The notes beneath the pieces were generated by a model. The model did no database searches. It had not been told where the DNA came from and saw only the letters and a program-made list of their open reading frames with translations. Positions 6,412 through 7,919 of a stretch of 7,919 nucleotides of DNA are shown in pieces (positions within the stretch are counted from its first letter, which is position 1; each line of letters opens with the position of its first letter). The stretch is from Bacteroidales bacterium. Its GTDB lineage: Bacteria > Bacteroidota > Bacteroidia > Bacteroidales > UBA932. The DNA is taken from assembly GCA_017651785.1 (NCBI GenBank), contig JAGCCD010000032.1:1-7919 (forward strand), given 5' to 3'. A program made the position numbers and the translations under genes.

Positions 6412-7346
6412 CGGAATTTTTTGTCCTCCTCCAGCATACCCAGGTACGAGTTGTAGCGCTCCGGGGAAATGCCGCCGTCTTCCAGCGCCTGCTTTACGGC
6501 GCAGCCTGGTTCGTGAGTGTGAGTGCAGGGCACGAAGCGGCAATGGTCCGCCACCCTGAGCATCTCGGGGAAGTACTTGTATATCTCTTCCCTCTCGAGG
6601 TCTATGAGGCCGAAGCCGCGCAGGCCGGGGGTATCCACAATGAAACCGCCGCCCTGAAGAGGGTACATCTCGTACAGAGACGTTGTATGCCTGCCCTGCA
6701 GGTGGGCTGTGCTTATGCTCCCCACCTTTGGATCCAGCGAAGGATCCAACGCCTTGATAACGGACGACTTGCCCACTCCGGACTCGCCGCTCAGAAGGCT
6801 TGTTCCCTGCGAACAGAGTTCCCTCAGTTCGGGTATTCCCTCGCCCGTGAGAGCGGAGCATTCCAGCACTTTGTAGCCGGCGCCGCGGTAGATGCGGCAG
6901 AAGTCGTCTACCTGCTCCTGAGCAAGGGAACGGTACAGGTCAAGCTTGTTGAGCACGATGACGGCCGGGACGCCGTACACTTCGCAGGTAACGAGCAGGC
7001 GGTCCAGGAAAGGCAGCTTTATCTCGGGGAAATACAGCGACACCACTATCACCGCCCTGTCCAGATTTGCCGCAATTACGTGAGCCTGGCGGGACAGGTT
7101 CGTGCTGCGGCGGATTATGTAGTTGCTGCGCGGAAGGACCTCGGTTATCACGGCTTTATCGTCACTGCCGGCCAGACCGGCAGTCTCGAGCTCGTAGCGC
7201 ACGCGGTCTCCCACGGCTACGGGGTTGGTGGAGACGGAACGCTCAAGGCGCACACGGCCCCTCAGAACCGCCGGGAAGGGGTTCCAGACGGGCAGCGGGC
7301 TCAGCAGATAATGGCTGCCGGCGTTCTTTACCACCACGGCCTCCAT
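6408..7346 (-). CDS. rsgA: Small ribosomal subunit biogenesis GTPase RsgA
   Basis: This 312-residue circularly permuted GTPase helps mature the 30S subunit. An N-terminal OB-fold (about 1-80, including PVAVGDRVRYELE) binds rRNA. The G motifs follow in the permuted order typical of RsgA/YjeQ: G4 NKLD (133-136), G5 CSALTGEG (163-170), G1 P-loop GESGVGKS (187-194), G2 GRHTT (218-222) and G3 DTPG (238-241). The C-terminal zinc site is complete: Cys269, Cys274, His276 and Cys282 in CRFVPCTHTHEPGC. The frame is open 65 codons further upstream, but that part lies inside the prenyl synthase gene and is unlike any OB-fold. ATG 7346 overlaps the upstream stop by one base (TGATG), a classic coupled junction with a purine-rich AGGAAGGG shortly before it. 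The gene shares an ATGA overlap with rdgB downstream. Confidence 0.98.
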   Translation of the reverse strand: MEAVVVKNAGSHYLLSPLPVWNPFPAVLRGRVRLERSVSTNPVAVGDRVRYELETAGLAGSDDKAVITEVLPRSNYIIRRSTNLSRQAHVIAANLDRAVIVVSLYFPEIKLPFLDRLLVTCEVYGVPAVIVLNKLDLYRSLAQEQVDDFCRIYRGAGYKVLECSALTGEGIPELRELCSQGTSLLSGESGVGKSSVIKALDPSLDPKVGSISTAHLQGRHTTSLYEMYPLQGGGFIVDTPGLRGFGLIDLEREEIYKYFPEMLRVADHCRFVPCTHTHEPGCAVKQALEDGGISPERYNSYLGMLEEDKKFR

Positions 7347-7919
7347 CAGCGGGCCCTTCCTACTAGTTTGTCTGCGAAGACTCGCAGAGGTTCCACATCC
7401 ACGCTCAAGCCTTCCAGCGCCTTCATTGCGCGGGCGGAATAGCGGATAATCTCTTCTCGGGCATCCTGGGGCACGCCCAGGGCATCGTACAGGGATTTTA
7501 CTTCGTCGATCTTTGCCTGCTTCTCCTCCGGCGTGTCGCATTTGCGGCCGAATGCCTTCAGGAACGCTTCCGGCGAGGGAGTCTTCTGGAGCGCACGCAC
7601 CGTGAGCCAGCTCTTCTTTTCGTTTATGATATCGCCCCCGATGGGCTTGCCGAAGACCTCCTGGGTGCCGTATGCGTCAAGGTAGTCGTCTGCAATCTGG
7701 AAAGCCATGCCAAGCTCGTAACCGTAGCGGTACAGGGCCTCGCAACCGGCATCGGGCGCGCCGGCAAGAAGTCCGCCCATCTTTGCGCTGCAGGCAAGCA
7801 GGACGGCGGTCTTGAGGCCTATCATCATACAGTAGCGCTCCATCGGCACCGTCTGAAGGTTTTCGAACTCCATATCGTACTGTTGCCCCTCGCACACCTG
7901 GGCTGCCGTTTCGGAGAAG
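7346..7919 (-). CDS. Trans-isoprenyl diphosphate synthase, C-terminal part (5' end beyond the right edge)
   Basis: About 190 C-terminal residues of a polyprenyl synthetase family protein are present. The reading frame runs through the right edge as FSETAAQ-Val-CEGQQYDMEFE; the GTG at 7897 is an internal Val, not a start. CEGQQYDMEF matches the conserved C-x-G-Q-x-x-D segment of the family. The second aspartate-rich motif is present as QIADDYLD (Asp codons near 7690), followed by FGKPIGGDIINEKKSWL, the usual Gly-Gly-Asp-Ile and Lys-Lys segment. The first aspartate-rich motif would lie outside the window. These enzymes condense isopentenyl diphosphate with allylic diphosphates; chain length (farnesyl, geranylgeranyl or longer) is set by residues before the first motif and cannot be read here. 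The stop TGA overlaps the rsgA ATG by one base. Confidence 0.95.
   Translation of the reverse strand, partial: FSETAAQVCEGQQYDMEFENLQTVPMERYCMMIGLKTAVLLACSAKMGGLLAGAPDAGCEALYRYGYELGMAFQIADDYLDAYGTQEVFGKPIGGDIINEKKSWLTVRALQKTPSPEAFLKAFGRKCDTPEEKQAKIDEVKSLYDALGVPQDAREEIIRYSARAMKALEGLSVDVEPLRVFADKLVGRAR

Noticed and set aside
6728..6749. Inverted repeat TTGGATCC / GGATCCAA with a 6-nt loop inside rsgA
   Set aside because: It encodes Leu-Asp-Pro-Ser-Leu-Asp-Pro, a repeated dipeptide of the protein, which explains the symmetry. It lies mid-gene with no T-run and no neighbouring start.
7164..7184. Inverted repeat ACTGCCGG / CCGGCAGT with a 5-nt loop inside rsgA
   Set aside because: It lies within the OB-fold coding region (Ala-Gly-Leu-Ala-Gly-Ser) and has no terminator tail. 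Such 8-bp palindromes are expected by chance in GC-rich coding DNA, although attenuation of rsgA cannot be excluded.
7346..7897. GTG at 7897 as the start of the prenyl synthase gene
   Set aside because: The frame continues upstream to the edge with family-like residues (Phe-Ser-Glu-Thr-Ala-Ala-Gln), and the protein would lack its first aspartate-rich motif. It is an internal Val of a gene cut by the window.
1..7919. A new defence, mobile or secondary-metabolite system in this window
   Set aside because: All gene space is accounted for by housekeeping and transport families with intact motifs. No transposase, integrase, toxin pair, CRISPR array or unexplained gene-sized gap is present.

Overview
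The window is a densely packed stretch of a Bacteroidota genome, most likely of the order Bacteroidales. The evidence is: strong protein resemblance to Bacteroidales families (the U32 protein, the S41 protease with a signal peptide ending in AGAQ, and an outer-membrane barrel ending in Phe); a TAnnTTTG-type promoter motif ahead of the transporter gene; and few Shine-Dalgarno sites. Base composition looks GC-rich for the phylum (by eye, upper 50s percent), which would suit an Alistipes-like or uncultured gut/rumen lineage; this is an inference.

Every supportable gene is on the minus strand, so transcription runs from right to left. In that order the genes are: the 3' part of a trans-isoprenyl diphosphate synthase (cut by the right edge), the ribosome-assembly GTPase rsgA, the house-cleaning nucleotide pyrophosphatase rdgB, an exported S41 C-terminal processing protease with a PDZ domain, a U32-family protein (probably an RNA-modifying iron-sulfur protein rather than a protease), an SLC13/DASS sodium-coupled anion transporter, an outer-membrane beta-barrel (porin-like) protein, and the first 18 codons of a further gene cut by the left edge, whose N-terminus resembles the AddB-like PD-(D/E)XK nucleases of Bacteroidota.

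Spacing is extremely tight. The first three genes overlap by 1 and 4 nt, the S41 and U32 genes follow gaps of 7 and 6 nt, and the porin and the leftmost gene start 1 and 0 nt after the preceding stop. Only the 71-nt gap before the transporter looks like a promoter region. The likely arrangement is a housekeeping operon (isoprenoid synthase to U32) followed by a transport operon (inner-membrane symporter plus outer-membrane channel, plus the leftmost gene).

Most of the window is ordinary core genome. The one unexpected structure is a palindromic repeat, two hairpins within about 75 nt, sitting exactly at the S41/U32 junction. It is read in frame and supplies the start codon and roughly the first 22 residues of the U32 protein. 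I saw no tRNA, rRNA, CRISPR array, insertion sequence, phage gene or defence system.
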